Shown here one piece after another: positions 49,623 to 58,600 of a DNA stretch of 64,000 nt. The notes beneath the pieces were generated by a model. The model was not told the origin of the DNA, did no database searches, and was given only the letters and a program-made list of their open reading frames with translations. The translations under genes were made by a program, and so were the position numbers. This DNA is from Dyadobacter sp. Leaf189 (lineage in GTDB: Bacteria > Bacteroidota > Bacteroidia > Cytophagales > Spirosomataceae), in assembly GCF_001424405.1 (NCBI RefSeq), contig NZ_LMPS01000006.1, forward strand, positions 186,001 to 250,000, written 5' to 3'. Each line of letters starts with the position of its first letter. Within the stretch, counting starts at the first letter, position 1.

Positions 49623-50600
49623 ATGGCCAGAATTCTCACAGGCATTCAAAGTAGCGGGAGACCGCATTTAGGTAATATTCTTGGAGCAATTGCTCCGGCG
49701 ATCGAACTCTCGAAAGATCCCAAAAACGAATCTTTTTTCTTCATCGCGGACCTGCATTCACTCACTTCCCTCAAAAATGGTGCGGAGCGGACGAACTTCG
49801 TAAGAGCTATTGCGGCAACCTGGCTCGCCTTCGGTTTCGACTACAAAAAGAATGTGTTCTGGCGCCAGTCACGCGTGCAGGAGCATACCGAGCTCGCGTG
49901 GTATCTAAACTGCTTCACGCCTTTTCCTATGCTGGCAAATGCAACGTCATTCAAAGAGAAATCTGAAAAGCTGGCCGACGTGAATGCGGGCTTGTTCACT
50001 TACCCGGTTTTACAGGCTGCGGATATTTTGCTCTACAATGCAAACATTATCCCGGTGGGCAAAGACCAGAAGCAGCATCTTGAAATGACGAAAGATATTG
50101 CAACCCGCTTCAACCAGCTTGCGGGAGAAGATATCCTGGTACTGCCCGAGCCGCAGATTGACGAACGCATTATGACAATCCCGGGTGTGGACGGACAAAA
50201 GATGAGCAAGTCCTATCATAATTACATCGATATCTTCCTGTCCGAGAACGAGCTGAAAAAGGTCGTCAAAAAGATCATTTCTGATTCTACCCCGCTGGAA
50301 GAGCCCAAGGATCCTGACAATGATATTACATATAAATTATACAGCCTGATTGCCACCGACAGCGAAGTAGAGGCAATGCGGCAGAATTACATAAATGGCG
50401 GCTACGGTTACGGCCACGCCAAGCAGGCGCTGTTTGAATGCATGCTTGAAAAGTTTGCTGAGCCAAGACGCATTTTCAACTATTATATGGAAAACAATCA
50501 GGAGCTGGAAGCAATTCTGACAGAGGGCGAAGCAAAAGCGCGTGTGATTGCCCAGGACACTATTTCGAAAGTACGTAAAGTGTTAGGATTCAGCTCATGA
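49623..50600 (+). CDS. trpS: Tryptophanyl-tRNA synthetase
   Basis: 325 residues, class I synthetase charging tRNA-Trp. The HIGH-type signature is GRPHLGNILGA (12-22) and the KMSKS loop is GQKMSKSYHNY. Also FIADLHSLTSLKN and LQAADILLYNANIIPVGKDQ for substrate binding. Length normal for bacterial TrpRS. The last codon overlaps the PAP2 phosphatase start by 4 bases. Confidence 0.96.
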   Translation: MARILTGIQSSGRPHLGNILGAIAPAIELSKDPKNESFFFIADLHSLTSLKNGAERTNFVRAIAATWLAFGFDYKKNVFWRQSRVQEHTELAWYLNCFTPFPMLANATSFKEKSEKLADVNAGLFTYPVLQAADILLYNANIIPVGKDQKQHLEMTKDIATRFNQLAGEDILVLPEPQIDERIMTIPGVDGQKMSKSYHNYIDIFLSENELKKVVKKIISDSTPLEEPKDPDNDITYKLYSLIATDSEVEAMRQNYINGGYGYGHAKQALFECMLEKFAEPRRIFNYYMENNQELEAILTEGEAKARVIAQDTISKVRKVLGFSS

Positions 50601-51172
50601 CCGACGCCTTGGACATGCTCATTCGTGCTGACCAGGATTTATTTCTTTGGCTAAACGGGCTGCATACGCCCTGGCTCGACTCGATCATGTACTGGATCAC
50701 CTACAAATACACCTGGATCCCGATGTACGTGGTCCTGATTGCATTCACATTGGCGGGGGACCGCAAGAGGGGTTTTGCTGCATTGATCACTGTGATACTG
50801 GCCGTCATCCTCGCAGACCAAATTACCTCCGGCTTTATGAAACCTTACTTCATACGCTTCCGCCCGTGTCACGAACCAACACTCCGCGGAATGGTGCATG
50901 AAGTTGCAGGCTGTGGTGGTTTGTATGGTTTTGCATCTTCCCACGCTTCAACGAGCTTTGCTGTCGCAATTACCTGGTTTACCTTTTTAAAAGGCAAAGT
51001 CAAATACCCGGGATTACTGTTCCTTTGGGCTGTAACCTACTCGTATAGCAGGATTTACGTTGGCGTACACTATCCTACCGACATCTTTGTGGGCGCATTG
51101 GTCGGGTTGCTGACGGGGTACTGCTGCATTCAGCTGCACTACATTTTTTTGAAGAGATACTATCTTAATTAA
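50597..51172 (+). CDS. PAP2-family membrane phosphatase
   Basis: 191 residues, about five transmembrane helices. The phosphatase triad is seen as KPYFIRFRP near 89-97, GFASSHASTSF near 117, and SRIYVGVHYPTD near 150. Acts on lipid phosphates such as undecaprenyl diphosphate or phosphatidic acid on the periplasmic side. ATGA-coupled to trpS, an arrangement without obvious functional link. Confidence 0.92.
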   Translation: MTDALDMLIRADQDLFLWLNGLHTPWLDSIMYWITYKYTWIPMYVVLIAFTLAGDRKRGFAALITVILAVILADQITSGFMKPYFIRFRPCHEPTLRGMVHEVAGCGGLYGFASSHASTSFAVAITWFTFLKGKVKYPGLLFLWAVTYSYSRIYVGVHYPTDIFVGALVGLLTGYCCIQLHYIFLKRYYLN

Positions 51173-51183
51173 TTGATTTTGTT

Positions 51184-51191
51184 TAATTTTG
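51184..51191 (+). promoter_or_regulatory. Candidate -7 element upstream of prs
   Basis: TAATTTTG matches TAnnTTTG, 20 bases before the prs ATG. No TTG at the expected distance. Confidence 0.4.
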
Positions 51192-51210
51192 CGCAAATTT
51201 TAGTCTGTCC

Positions 51211-52155
51211 ATGGGTTCTTTCAATACAGTAAAAATATTCTCGGGAAGTCAGTCAGAGTATTTGGCCAAAGACATTGCCAGATATTATGGCAAGGAGCTC
51301 GGCGGGTATAATTTACGGAAGTTTGCAGACGGTGAATTGTCGCCCAGCTTCGAAGAATCCATCAGGGGCTGCGACGTTTTTTTAATCCAGTCTACTTTCC
51401 CGCCGGCCGATAACCTGATGGAGCTACTCCTGATGGTAGACGCCGCCCGACGCGCTTCTGCTCACTACGTTACGGTCGTTATTCCATATTTCGGCTACGC
51501 AAGGCAGGATCGCAAGGATAAACCCCGCGTTGCCATTGCTGCGAAAGTGGTGGCAAATCTGCTTACTTCTGTCGGTGTGGACCGTTTGATGACGATCGAT
51601 CTGCACGCCGGACAAATCCAGGGATTTTTTGACTTACCTGTTGATCACCTGGAAGGAACTTCGATTTTTGTTCCTTATATCAAATCATTGAACCTTAAAA
51701 ATCTGCTGATTGCATCGCCTGATATGGGTGGAGCTGCACGTGCACGGAATTTCGCGAAGTTCCTGAATGTGGATATGATCCTTTGCGATAAGCACCGGAA
51801 GCGGGCAAATGAAATTGCCAGCATGCAGGTGATCGGAGATGTAGAAGGAATGGATGTAGTGCTTGTGGATGACCTGATCGATACAGGCGGCACACTTTGC
51901 AAAGCGGCTGAACTGATCCTTGATAAAGGCGCTAGCTCGGTAAGAGCAATCAGTACACACGCTATTATGTCAGGCAAAGCGCACGAAAACATTGCCAACT
52001 CTGTTTTGGAAGAGTTGATTATTACAGACACGATCCCTCTTAAACAGCAGAGCGACAAAATTCGCGTTCTGTCAGTGGCTGAAATCTTCGCAAAAGCGAT
52101 TGGAAGGATCAGAGATCATGAATCTATTAGTTCATTATTTATAAATCATCAGTAA
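51211..52155 (+). CDS. prs: Ribose-phosphate pyrophosphokinase
   Basis: 314 residues; makes PRPP from ribose 5-phosphate and ATP for nucleotide, His and Trp synthesis. Visible: FADGELSPSFEESIRG, ARQDRKDKPR for ATP, TIDLHAGQIQGFFD and the PRPP loop VVLVDDLIDTGGTL. Length normal. Followed by rplY after 36 bases, the usual prs-rplY pairing. Confidence 0.96.
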   Translation: MGSFNTVKIFSGSQSEYLAKDIARYYGKELGGYNLRKFADGELSPSFEESIRGCDVFLIQSTFPPADNLMELLLMVDAARRASAHYVTVVIPYFGYARQDRKDKPRVAIAAKVVANLLTSVGVDRLMTIDLHAGQIQGFFDLPVDHLEGTSIFVPYIKSLNLKNLLIASPDMGGAARARNFAKFLNVDMILCDKHRKRANEIASMQVIGDVEGMDVVLVDDLIDTGGTLCKAAELILDKGASSVRAISTHAIMSGKAHENIANSVLEELIITDTIPLKQQSDKIRVLSVAEIFAKAIGRIRDHESISSLFINHQ

Positions 52156-52191
52156 ATTTTATTTTTTTTAACTTTAATAATAAATATTCTT

Positions 52192-52758
52192 ATGAAAAAG
52201 CATGAGATTGTAGGGTTTAAAAGAGCGAATCTCGGCAAGACGGAAGCCCAGGAACTACGTTCACAAGGTTATGTTCCGTCTGTGCTGTACGGTGGACAAG
52301 AGCAGGTACATTTCTATGCGCCGGCTATGTTGTTCCGTGAATTGCTTTTCACACCGGATATTTTCAATGTAACTCTTAATATTGAGGGTACTACATACAA
52401 CGCGATTCTTCAGGAAAAGCAGTTTCACCCGGTTAACGATTCTTTGATCCACGCGGATTTTTTACAGATCGTTGATGGTAAGGAAATAAAAGTTGAAGTT
52501 CCTGTTAAATTGACAGGTACATCCACCGGAGTAATGAAAGGTGGAAAAATGAACCAAAAATTGCGTAAATTGCGCGTACAAGGTCTGGCTGATAATATTC
52601 CTGACTATGTAGATGTTGATGTAACTGAGCTTGATTTAGGAAAATCTGTAAAGGTTGGTGCAGTTAAAGCTGAAAATTTTGTTATATTGACAGCCGCAAG
52701 CAACCCGATCGCCTCAGTAGAGATACCACGTGCGCTTCGCGGTACGCTTACCAAGTAA
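52192..52758 (+). CDS. rplY: 50S ribosomal protein L25 (CTC form)
   Basis: 188 residues, binds 5S rRNA. N-terminal L25 domain (GFKRANLGKTEAQELRSQGY, VPSVLYGG) and the longer C-terminal TL5/CTC beta domain (VEVPVKLTGTSTGVMKGG, YVDVDVTELDLGKSV). The CTC form is usual in Bacteroidota. Terminated by a strong hairpin; pth, its common neighbour, is not present here. Confidence 0.95.
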   Translation: MKKHEIVGFKRANLGKTEAQELRSQGYVPSVLYGGQEQVHFYAPAMLFRELLFTPDIFNVTLNIEGTTYNAILQEKQFHPVNDSLIHADFLQIVDGKEIKVEVPVKLTGTSTGVMKGGKMNQKLRKLRVQGLADNIPDYVDVDVTELDLGKSVKVGAVKAENFVILTAASNPIASVEIPRALRGTLTK

Positions 52759-52792
52759 GTATTTTATTTTTCATGGCTAATAGATGCAAACG

Positions 52793-52818
52793 TGCCGACC
52801 ATTGGTCGGCATTTTTGT
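52793..52818 (+). terminator. Terminator of prs-rplY
   Basis: TGCCGACC (52793-52800) pairs with GGTCGGCA (52804-52811) around ATT, followed by a T-run. It ends next to the convergent dehydrogenase stop. Confidence 0.9.
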
Positions 52819-53745
52819 TTATAGCCATTCTGAAATCTGCTGAACCAATACTTCATTGATACGCACGTAACTCTCATGTGTCCAGCCACCTATATGCGGC
52901 GTGAGCACTACTTTATCCGAATTTTTCAAATAGTCGAATGTCCTTTTCTGCTCCTCGGTCAGCTTACCGATCTTTTCATTTTCAAGAACATCCAGGCAAG
53001 CGCCTCTTATCTTCCCGCTTTCCAGCCCTTTAACCACTGCATCCAGCTTTACGATCTCTCCCCGCGACAGGTTAAGTAAATAGATTGGCTTAGCACATCC
53101 GGCAATAAAATCATCATTAATCAAATATCTTGTAACATTAGTTAATGGAATGTGCAGACTGATTACATCTGCCTTGGCCATTATCTCCTCCATCGTTGAC
53201 TCGGTAGCGAAATCGTCACCGTAATTATCCCGGTATTTATCATAGGCAAGTACCTCGCAGCCAAAGCCGCTCAGCCTTTTTGCGGTAGCAGATCCATTAT
53301 TTCCGTAGCCAATAATGCCCACGGTTTTATTCATCAACTCAATTCCCCTGTTACCTTCCCTGTCCCAGATACCCCGACGAACTTCCCTGTCTGCTTTCAG
53401 AATATTGTTAAACAGCGCCAGCAGCATTCCCAGGGCCTGCTCTGCAACTGCGTCGCGGTTTCCCTTGCCCGCGTGAAAGAGAGTGATATGCATTCTTTTA
53501 ACAACGTCGAGGTCGATCAGATCAAGCCCTGCTCCCGCCCTGGCTATGAAACGGAGCCTTTCTGCATTGATTAGCAACTCTTCGTCAAGGAAAGTCTTAC
53601 TACGGATAAACAAGCCTTCGTAGCCAGGCAATGCAGCTTTGATATCTTCCCGGCGGAATTCCGGGTGGTAGTCATACTCCCAGCCTCGCTCGTCAAGCAT
53701 ATTGAAAAGTGAGGGATGCATGGAGTCGGCAATGAGGATTTTCAT
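52819..53745 (-). CDS. D-2-hydroxyacid dehydrogenase, phosphoglycerate-dehydrogenase-like
   Basis: 308 residues. NAD-binding domain with GIIGYGNNGSATAKRL near 140-155, catalytic Arg in LLNLSRGEIVKLD, catalytic His in LTPHIGGWTHES near the C terminus, and the N-terminal AGAGLDLIDLDVV. Resembles short SerA proteins, without an ACT domain. Could oxidise 3-phosphoglycerate for serine synthesis, but other D-2-hydroxyacids are possible. Divergent from pdxA; a 4-phosphoerythronate dehydrogenase role (PdxB-like) would link it to pdxA, but this is only a thought. Confidence 0.85.
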   Translation of the reverse strand: MKILIADSMHPSLFNMLDERGWEYDYHPEFRREDIKAALPGYEGLFIRSKTFLDEELLINAERLRFIARAGAGLDLIDLDVVKRMHITLFHAGKGNRDAVAEQALGMLLALFNNILKADREVRRGIWDREGNRGIELMNKTVGIIGYGNNGSATAKRLSGFGCEVLAYDKYRDNYGDDFATESTMEEIMAKADVISLHIPLTNVTRYLINDDFIAGCAKPIYLLNLSRGEIVKLDAVVKGLESGKIRGACLDVLENEKIGKLTEEQKRTFDYLKNSDKVVLTPHIGGWTHESYVRINEVLVQQISEWL

Positions 53746-53841
53746 GGGAGCACAGGATTTTTTGTAACTTGCCTGTTTAAGGCGCTGGCAAAAATAATAG
53801 AGAATTGGTCAGCAGAATAGATTCAACCGCATTTTACCTAC

Positions 53842-54948
53842 ATGAGCGATCAACACGTTGATAAACCCGTAATCGGAATAACAATCGGGGATTATAACGG
53901 CATTGGGCCGGAAGTGATCCTTAAAGCATTAGAAGGAAACCAGTTAGCCAAATTGTGCACGCCTATTATCTATGGTTCCCTGAAAGTACTGAACCAGTAC
54001 AGAAATCTGCTGGACATGAAAGAATGGTCGCTCCACGGGATACAAAAAGCAGATCAGGCCAACCATAAACTGACTAATGTGATTACCTGCTGGCAGGACA
54101 ACCAAACAGAAGTGCAACCTGGGAAAGTTACCGCCGAGGCTGGCCAAGGCTCACTGGCTGCATTAACACGGGCGGTGGAGGACCTGAAAGAAGGTAAAAT
54201 CCAGGCACTGGTTACCGGACCTATTAATAAAGACAATATTCAGAGCGAGCATTTTCATTTCCCGGGCCACACCGAATTCCTGGCGCAAGCTTTTGAAAAG
54301 GAAGAAGCATTGATGTTTATGGTCGCCGGGGAATTGCGTGTGGGCGTACTAACGGGACATATTCCGCTTGAAAAAGTGAAATCACAGATTACGCCGGAGA
54401 AACTATCCGCCAAAATCGAGCAGATCCTTCAATCTTTAAAAGGTGATTTTGGTATAAAAAAACCACGTGTGGCGGTGCTTGGACTGAACCCGCATGCCGG
54501 CGAAAACGGATTGCTGGGCACTGAGGAGCAGGATGTTATCCAGCCCGTGATCAAGAACTTTAAGGAAAAAGGAAACATCGTAGTGGGACCGTTCCCGGCA
54601 GATGGTTTCTTTGCAGCAGGCACTTACAAACAGTACGACGCAGTTCTGGCGATGTACCACGATCAGGGCTTGATCCCATTCAAAACACTTGCATTCAACG
54701 AGGGTGTCAACTTCACGGCTGGCCTTTCTGCTGTGCGGACTTCGCCTGACCATGGAACTGCCTATAACATTGCCGGCAAAAACATCGCTGAACCGGGTTC
54801 TCTGCTGCAGGCGATCTACCTGGCGTGCGACGTTTCCCGTTTCCACATCTTTAATAAGGAAATGGACAGGAATGCATTGATCTCCAAACCACAACAATCA
54901 GAAAGTCAGCACCCGGCAAAATCAGGCGGGAAGCAGAGGTTTAATTAG
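53842..54948 (+). CDS. pdxA: 4-hydroxythreonine-4-phosphate dehydrogenase
   Basis: Pyridoxal 5'-phosphate synthesis enzyme of the DXP-dependent route. 368 residues: GITIGDYNGIGPEVILKAL near 12-30 (most PdxA have GDPAG), HFPGHTEFLAQ with a metal His, LNPHAGENGLLG, MYHDQGLIPFK and GTAYNIAGKNIAEPGS. Length slightly above the E. coli form due to a polar C-terminal tail. It is divergent from the D-2-hydroxyacid dehydrogenase gene. Confidence 0.94.
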   Translation: MSDQHVDKPVIGITIGDYNGIGPEVILKALEGNQLAKLCTPIIYGSLKVLNQYRNLLDMKEWSLHGIQKADQANHKLTNVITCWQDNQTEVQPGKVTAEAGQGSLAALTRAVEDLKEGKIQALVTGPINKDNIQSEHFHFPGHTEFLAQAFEKEEALMFMVAGELRVGVLTGHIPLEKVKSQITPEKLSAKIEQILQSLKGDFGIKKPRVAVLGLNPHAGENGLLGTEEQDVIQPVIKNFKEKGNIVVGPFPADGFFAAGTYKQYDAVLAMYHDQGLIPFKTLAFNEGVNFTAGLSAVRTSPDHGTAYNIAGKNIAEPGSLLQAIYLACDVSRFHIFNKEMDRNALISKPQQSESQHPAKSGGKQRFN

Positions 54949-54950
54949 GA

Positions 54951-55016
54951 GTGGCTAGTTGTTGGCTGTTAGCTGTTGGCTGTTAGCCGTTAGCTTTTAG
55001 CCGCTGGCTTTCGGCT
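54951..55016. repeat. AGCTGTTAGC-word repeat, single copy (family B)
   Basis: A string of TTGGCTGTTAGC and TTAGCCGTTAGC words on the + strand, directly after pdxA. It is the same type as 13165-13203, with G variants. Confidence 0.65.
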
Positions 55017-55070
55017 GATTTTTTTAGATATTTTAACCAGATCCTCAGAGGGATTGCAAAACATACAGAA

Positions 55071-55958
55071 ATGCTAAAATCTATGACCGGGTACGGTGTA
55101 TCCAACATCGAGTCCGATTCAATCAATGTTACCGTTGAGATCAAGACCCTTAATTCAAAATTCCTGGATATCTATTGCCGCATTCCGAGAAACTACTCTG
55201 AAAAGGAAATTGAGATCCGTAACCTGATCACGCAATCTCTTGAAAGAGGTAAGGTGGAGTTTACACTTACCGTACAGCCTGTGGGCAAGGCGGTAGCGTC
55301 CACTTCTGTGAACCGGCCGCTGGTTAGTGCTTACTATCAGGATTTGCTCGCCTCGGCTTCCGAGCTGGGCTTTTCGCCAGACCACACCGAGCTTTTCCGC
55401 ATTACCATGCAAATGCCCAATGCATATAACAACGAAACCGTAGACGAGTCGAGCCGGGAAAATGATTGGGCGCAGATCAAGGTGGCGGTTTTAAATGCCT
55501 TGCACAAATGCACCGTTTTCAGGGAGCAGGAAGGTAAAATGACTGCTGATAAGTTTACTGATTATATCAAAAACCTCGAAACGCTGCTCGCCGGAGTAAC
55601 AGAACAAGACAAACAGCGGATCCCCAATGTGCGGGAGCGGCTTGAAAAACAAGTTCGCGAGCTCTTGTCAGACGACAATTTCGATACTAACCGTTTTGAG
55701 CAGGAATTGATTTATTACGTAGAAAAATTCGATATCTCGGAAGAAAAAATACGTCTTGCAAATCACCTTACCTACTTTATCGAAACGATGAACGCCCACG
55801 AGAGCAATGGGAAAAAGCTCAACTTCATCGCCCAGGAAATCGGCCGCGAGATCAATACGATCGGCTCAAAAGCGAACGATGTGGCGATCCAGCATCTGGT
55901 AGTTCAAATGAAGGATGAGCTCGAAAAGATCAAGGAACAGACAATGAATATTATTTGA
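55071..55958 (+). CDS. yicC: YicC family protein (putative endoribonuclease)
   Basis: 295 residues. N-terminal MLKSMTGYG start, EIKTLNSKFLDIYCRIPRNY near 22-41 and the C-terminal GKKLNFIAQEIGREINTIGS with NDVAIQHLVVQMKDELEKI, all hallmarks of YicC/YloC proteins, which are linked with stationary-phase stress and small-RNA decay in E. coli. Cytoplasmic. Followed after 4 bases by the alkyladenine glycosylase gene, so probably one operon. Length normal. Confidence 0.95.
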   Translation: MLKSMTGYGVSNIESDSINVTVEIKTLNSKFLDIYCRIPRNYSEKEIEIRNLITQSLERGKVEFTLTVQPVGKAVASTSVNRPLVSAYYQDLLASASELGFSPDHTELFRITMQMPNAYNNETVDESSRENDWAQIKVAVLNALHKCTVFREQEGKMTADKFTDYIKNLETLLAGVTEQDKQRIPNVRERLEKQVRELLSDDNFDTNRFEQELIYYVEKFDISEEKIRLANHLTYFIETMNAHESNGKKLNFIAQEIGREINTIGSKANDVAIQHLVVQMKDELEKIKEQTMNII

Positions 55959-55962
55959 TAAA

Positions 55963-56586
55963 ATGGCGGGAACCAGGCTTCCTCTCTCGTTCTATCAATC
56001 GTACGATACCCGCACGCTTGCGCAAAAGCTGCTGGGCTGCGAGCTTGTACACGAAAGCGCAGAAGGCACTACCAGCGGGATCATCGTAGAAACGGAGGCT
56101 TACCTCAGCGATGATCCCGCCTGCCACGCATATAACCGCAGAACTTCCCGGACCGAGCCGATGTACCAACCGGCTGGCACCATTTATGTGTACCTCATTT
56201 ACGGGATGTATCAATGCTTTAATGTAGTCAGCAATGACGCCGGCATCGGCGAAGCGGTACTTATCCGCGCGCTGGAACCCAGGCAGGGCGTCGACCTGAT
56301 GCAGCAGCGCCGGCAGGAGATTCGTGGCAAAGCGGGAATCACATTCAAAACGAAGCCAGTAAGTCTCAAAGAGCTCTGCCGCGGCCCTGGCAAGCTCGTG
56401 AAAGCCATGGGAATTGATCGTGCTCTGCATAACAATCTTACGCTGGATTATGAGACGATCTATATCATTGCTGCTGATAACGAAGAACTTTCGGTTGTGA
56501 CTACTACCCGAATCGGAATCAATGTAGGTGCGGAACTTCCACTCCGCTATTATCTTCGCGACAACAGTTTTGTAAGTAAACCCTAA
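55963..56586 (+). CDS. DNA-3-methyladenine glycosylase (AAG/MPG family)
   Basis: 207 residues; excises alkylated and deaminated purines. Catalytic Glu in GIIVETEAYLSDDPACHAYN, intercalating Tyr segment YVYLIYGMYQCFNVV, EAVLIRALEP, and CRGPGKLVKAMGI. Length matches bacterial AAG proteins. Short gap to yicC suggests cotranscription, giving a stress-linked pair. Confidence 0.94.
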   Translation: MAGTRLPLSFYQSYDTRTLAQKLLGCELVHESAEGTTSGIIVETEAYLSDDPACHAYNRRTSRTEPMYQPAGTIYVYLIYGMYQCFNVVSNDAGIGEAVLIRALEPRQGVDLMQQRRQEIRGKAGITFKTKPVSLKELCRGPGKLVKAMGIDRALHNNLTLDYETIYIIAADNEELSVVTTTRIGINVGAELPLRYYLRDNSFVSKP

Positions 56587-56659
56587 GTTATATTCAAATA
56601 AAAATCAGTAAAGGTCAATTCCGCCAAACATTTCATCCGGCTTTTTGCGATTGATTTTT

Positions 56660-56667
56660 TATATTTG
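56660..56667 (+). promoter_or_regulatory. Candidate -7 element upstream of the TPR kinase
   Basis: TATATTTG, an exact TAnnTTTG match, about 95 bases before the chosen ATG (36 before an alternative ATG at 56704). The -33 part is weak. Confidence 0.4.
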
Positions 56668-56760
56668 ACATATAAATCCCCGAATGCCCAACGAATACCA
56701 TGAATGATCATTCACTATTTCCGGCTGATTTCGGAGCTCGCCGGCATGGTATCCAGACTT

Positions 56761-58551
56761 ATGAATGATTTTTTCAGGTACTTTCTGCTACTTCTCTTTG
56801 CCGGTTTGCTCTCTGCGAACCAATGCACCCGAAACGCCAATATCAGTGCGATAGAAGGCAGCTTACCTTCCCGCAGAAGTGATTTTTCAGAAGATACTGC
56901 CCTGATCCGGCAATACTACGCATTTGGAGCCTCCTACATTTTCCTTGACGCTGACAGGTCTATGCTTTATGCAAAGCATGTTTTACGCCTCTCGCAAAAA
57001 CACAACTGGGATGAAGGAAGGATACTGGCCTACAACCTTTTAAGTACCTATTACCTGCTCGACGGGAATTACGATGTGCTACGCGAGCTTTCCAATGAAA
57101 CAATGGCGCTGTCAAAGGAGCTCAACATGCCCCTTTATACTGCCTATGCCAAACGCTTTCTGGCCGAAAGCTATTCCGAATACCGGCAGTGGGATTCGGC
57201 GCAGGTGAATTATAACCAGGCTATCAAGATATTCGCCAGTCTGGGAGCTGATAGTGCGCGGGCCATGACGATCGAGAACCTGGGAAACTGCTACCGCGAC
57301 AAGCTGATGTACAATGAAGCAATGCAGGAATACCGGCGCGCTTACCAGATTTATGACAGCCTTGATTCAGACTGGGGACGTGCCTCCATTCTTCAAAACA
57401 AAGGCTATACGAAAGTGCGGCAGAAGGAACTTGGCGCCGCAGTGAAATATTTCAAGGAAAGTCTCAGGCTTTCGCAGAAGATCAATAACCGGTACGGGGA
57501 ACTGAACACCCTTAATGATCTGAGTAATACCTATTTCCACCAGAATGAATTTGACAAAGCAGTTGAAACGGGGTTGAAAGCGCTTGAATATTCCAAATCT
57601 TACCACTCTTCCCAACAAACGAACTGGGCGCTGATCACGCTTTCGAGGGCGTATAAAGCAAAGAATATGCCGGGAGAGGCATTGGAGTACAACGAGCAGG
57701 TCAACCACAACCGACGGATGGTGCACGATGAAACGGTAAGAAGGCAGTACACCATGTACCAGTTGATGTACGAAAATGAGGCAATGGGATCAGAAATCCA
57801 GCAAAGTACGATCAACGAACAGCAGACCATACAGCGCATTTTGCTCGGCATTACGATTGCGATTGTGGCACTGGCTGCCTTTCTCTGGCTGAATAACAAA
57901 AAGTTGCGGCGAAAAAATGCGGAAATTGAAGCAGCGCTGATTCAAGGCCAGACTATCGAAAGAAAGCGTGTTGCGGCTGAGCTACACGATCATCTTGGCG
58001 GTACGCTTGCTTCATTAAACTGGTATATGTACGGCATTGACAAGAAAATGCTGTCTCCCGAAGAGCAGAAAATCTATGACAGTGTACATCAGATGGTAGG
58101 CTCGGCTTACCGCGAAGTGAGAAGTCTTTCACACAATTTAATGCCCGCCGAACTCGAAGAGCATGGGCTGATCAAAGCGCTGGACCGGCTGATTGCCAAG
58201 TTGAATGAGAACAAGAATATCGATTTTCAGTTTAACCTGACAGGATTGGAAAATCGCCTCAACAGCCGCGTTGAATTTGAATTATACAGCATTGTACTCG
58301 AACTCACGAACAACATCATCAAACACGCTGGCGCGACTCAGGCGACGATCAATCTCACTGAAAACCTGAAAACGATTTCGCTCGAAGTAAAAGACAATGG
58401 AAGCGGGATCATCGAACCGGGCCGCCAGGGTACCGGATTGCGCAATGTAAAAAGCCGCGTAGAGAGTATTCACGGTAAAATCCGGATCAATACAAACGAA
58501 GAGCGCGGGACCAGCGTGGAAATTGAAATACCCAAAACATTCAACCGTTAA
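56761..58551 (+). CDS. TPR-repeat sensor histidine kinase (HisKA_3)
   Basis: 596 residues from the ATG at 56761, which gives a compact signal sequence (MNDFFRYFLLLLFAGLLSAN); ATGs at 56704 and 56746 are alternatives. The periplasmic part has several TPR units (about 60-330; for example IENLGNCYRDKLMYNEAMQE), then a TM helix near 370, the HisKA_3 H-box ERKRVAAELHDHLGG, and a HATPase_c with NNIIKHAGATQ and GTGLRNVKSRVE. Such kinases normally pair with LuxR-type regulators; none is adjacent, so the partner must be elsewhere. Signal unknown. Confidence 0.88.
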   Translation: MNDFFRYFLLLLFAGLLSANQCTRNANISAIEGSLPSRRSDFSEDTALIRQYYAFGASYIFLDADRSMLYAKHVLRLSQKHNWDEGRILAYNLLSTYYLLDGNYDVLRELSNETMALSKELNMPLYTAYAKRFLAESYSEYRQWDSAQVNYNQAIKIFASLGADSARAMTIENLGNCYRDKLMYNEAMQEYRRAYQIYDSLDSDWGRASILQNKGYTKVRQKELGAAVKYFKESLRLSQKINNRYGELNTLNDLSNTYFHQNEFDKAVETGLKALEYSKSYHSSQQTNWALITLSRAYKAKNMPGEALEYNEQVNHNRRMVHDETVRRQYTMYQLMYENEAMGSEIQQSTINEQQTIQRILLGITIAIVALAAFLWLNNKKLRRKNAEIEAALIQGQTIERKRVAAELHDHLGGTLASLNWYMYGIDKKMLSPEEQKIYDSVHQMVGSAYREVRSLSHNLMPAELEEHGLIKALDRLIAKLNENKNIDFQFNLTGLENRLNSRVEFELYSIVLELTNNIIKHAGATQATINLTENLKTISLEVKDNGSGIIEPGRQGTGLRNVKSRVESIHGKIRINTNEERGTSVEIEIPKTFNR

Positions 58552-58600
58552 TTGAAGTAACCCACTCTCCTGCCCGGTTGAGCAGGAAAACAAATGCATT

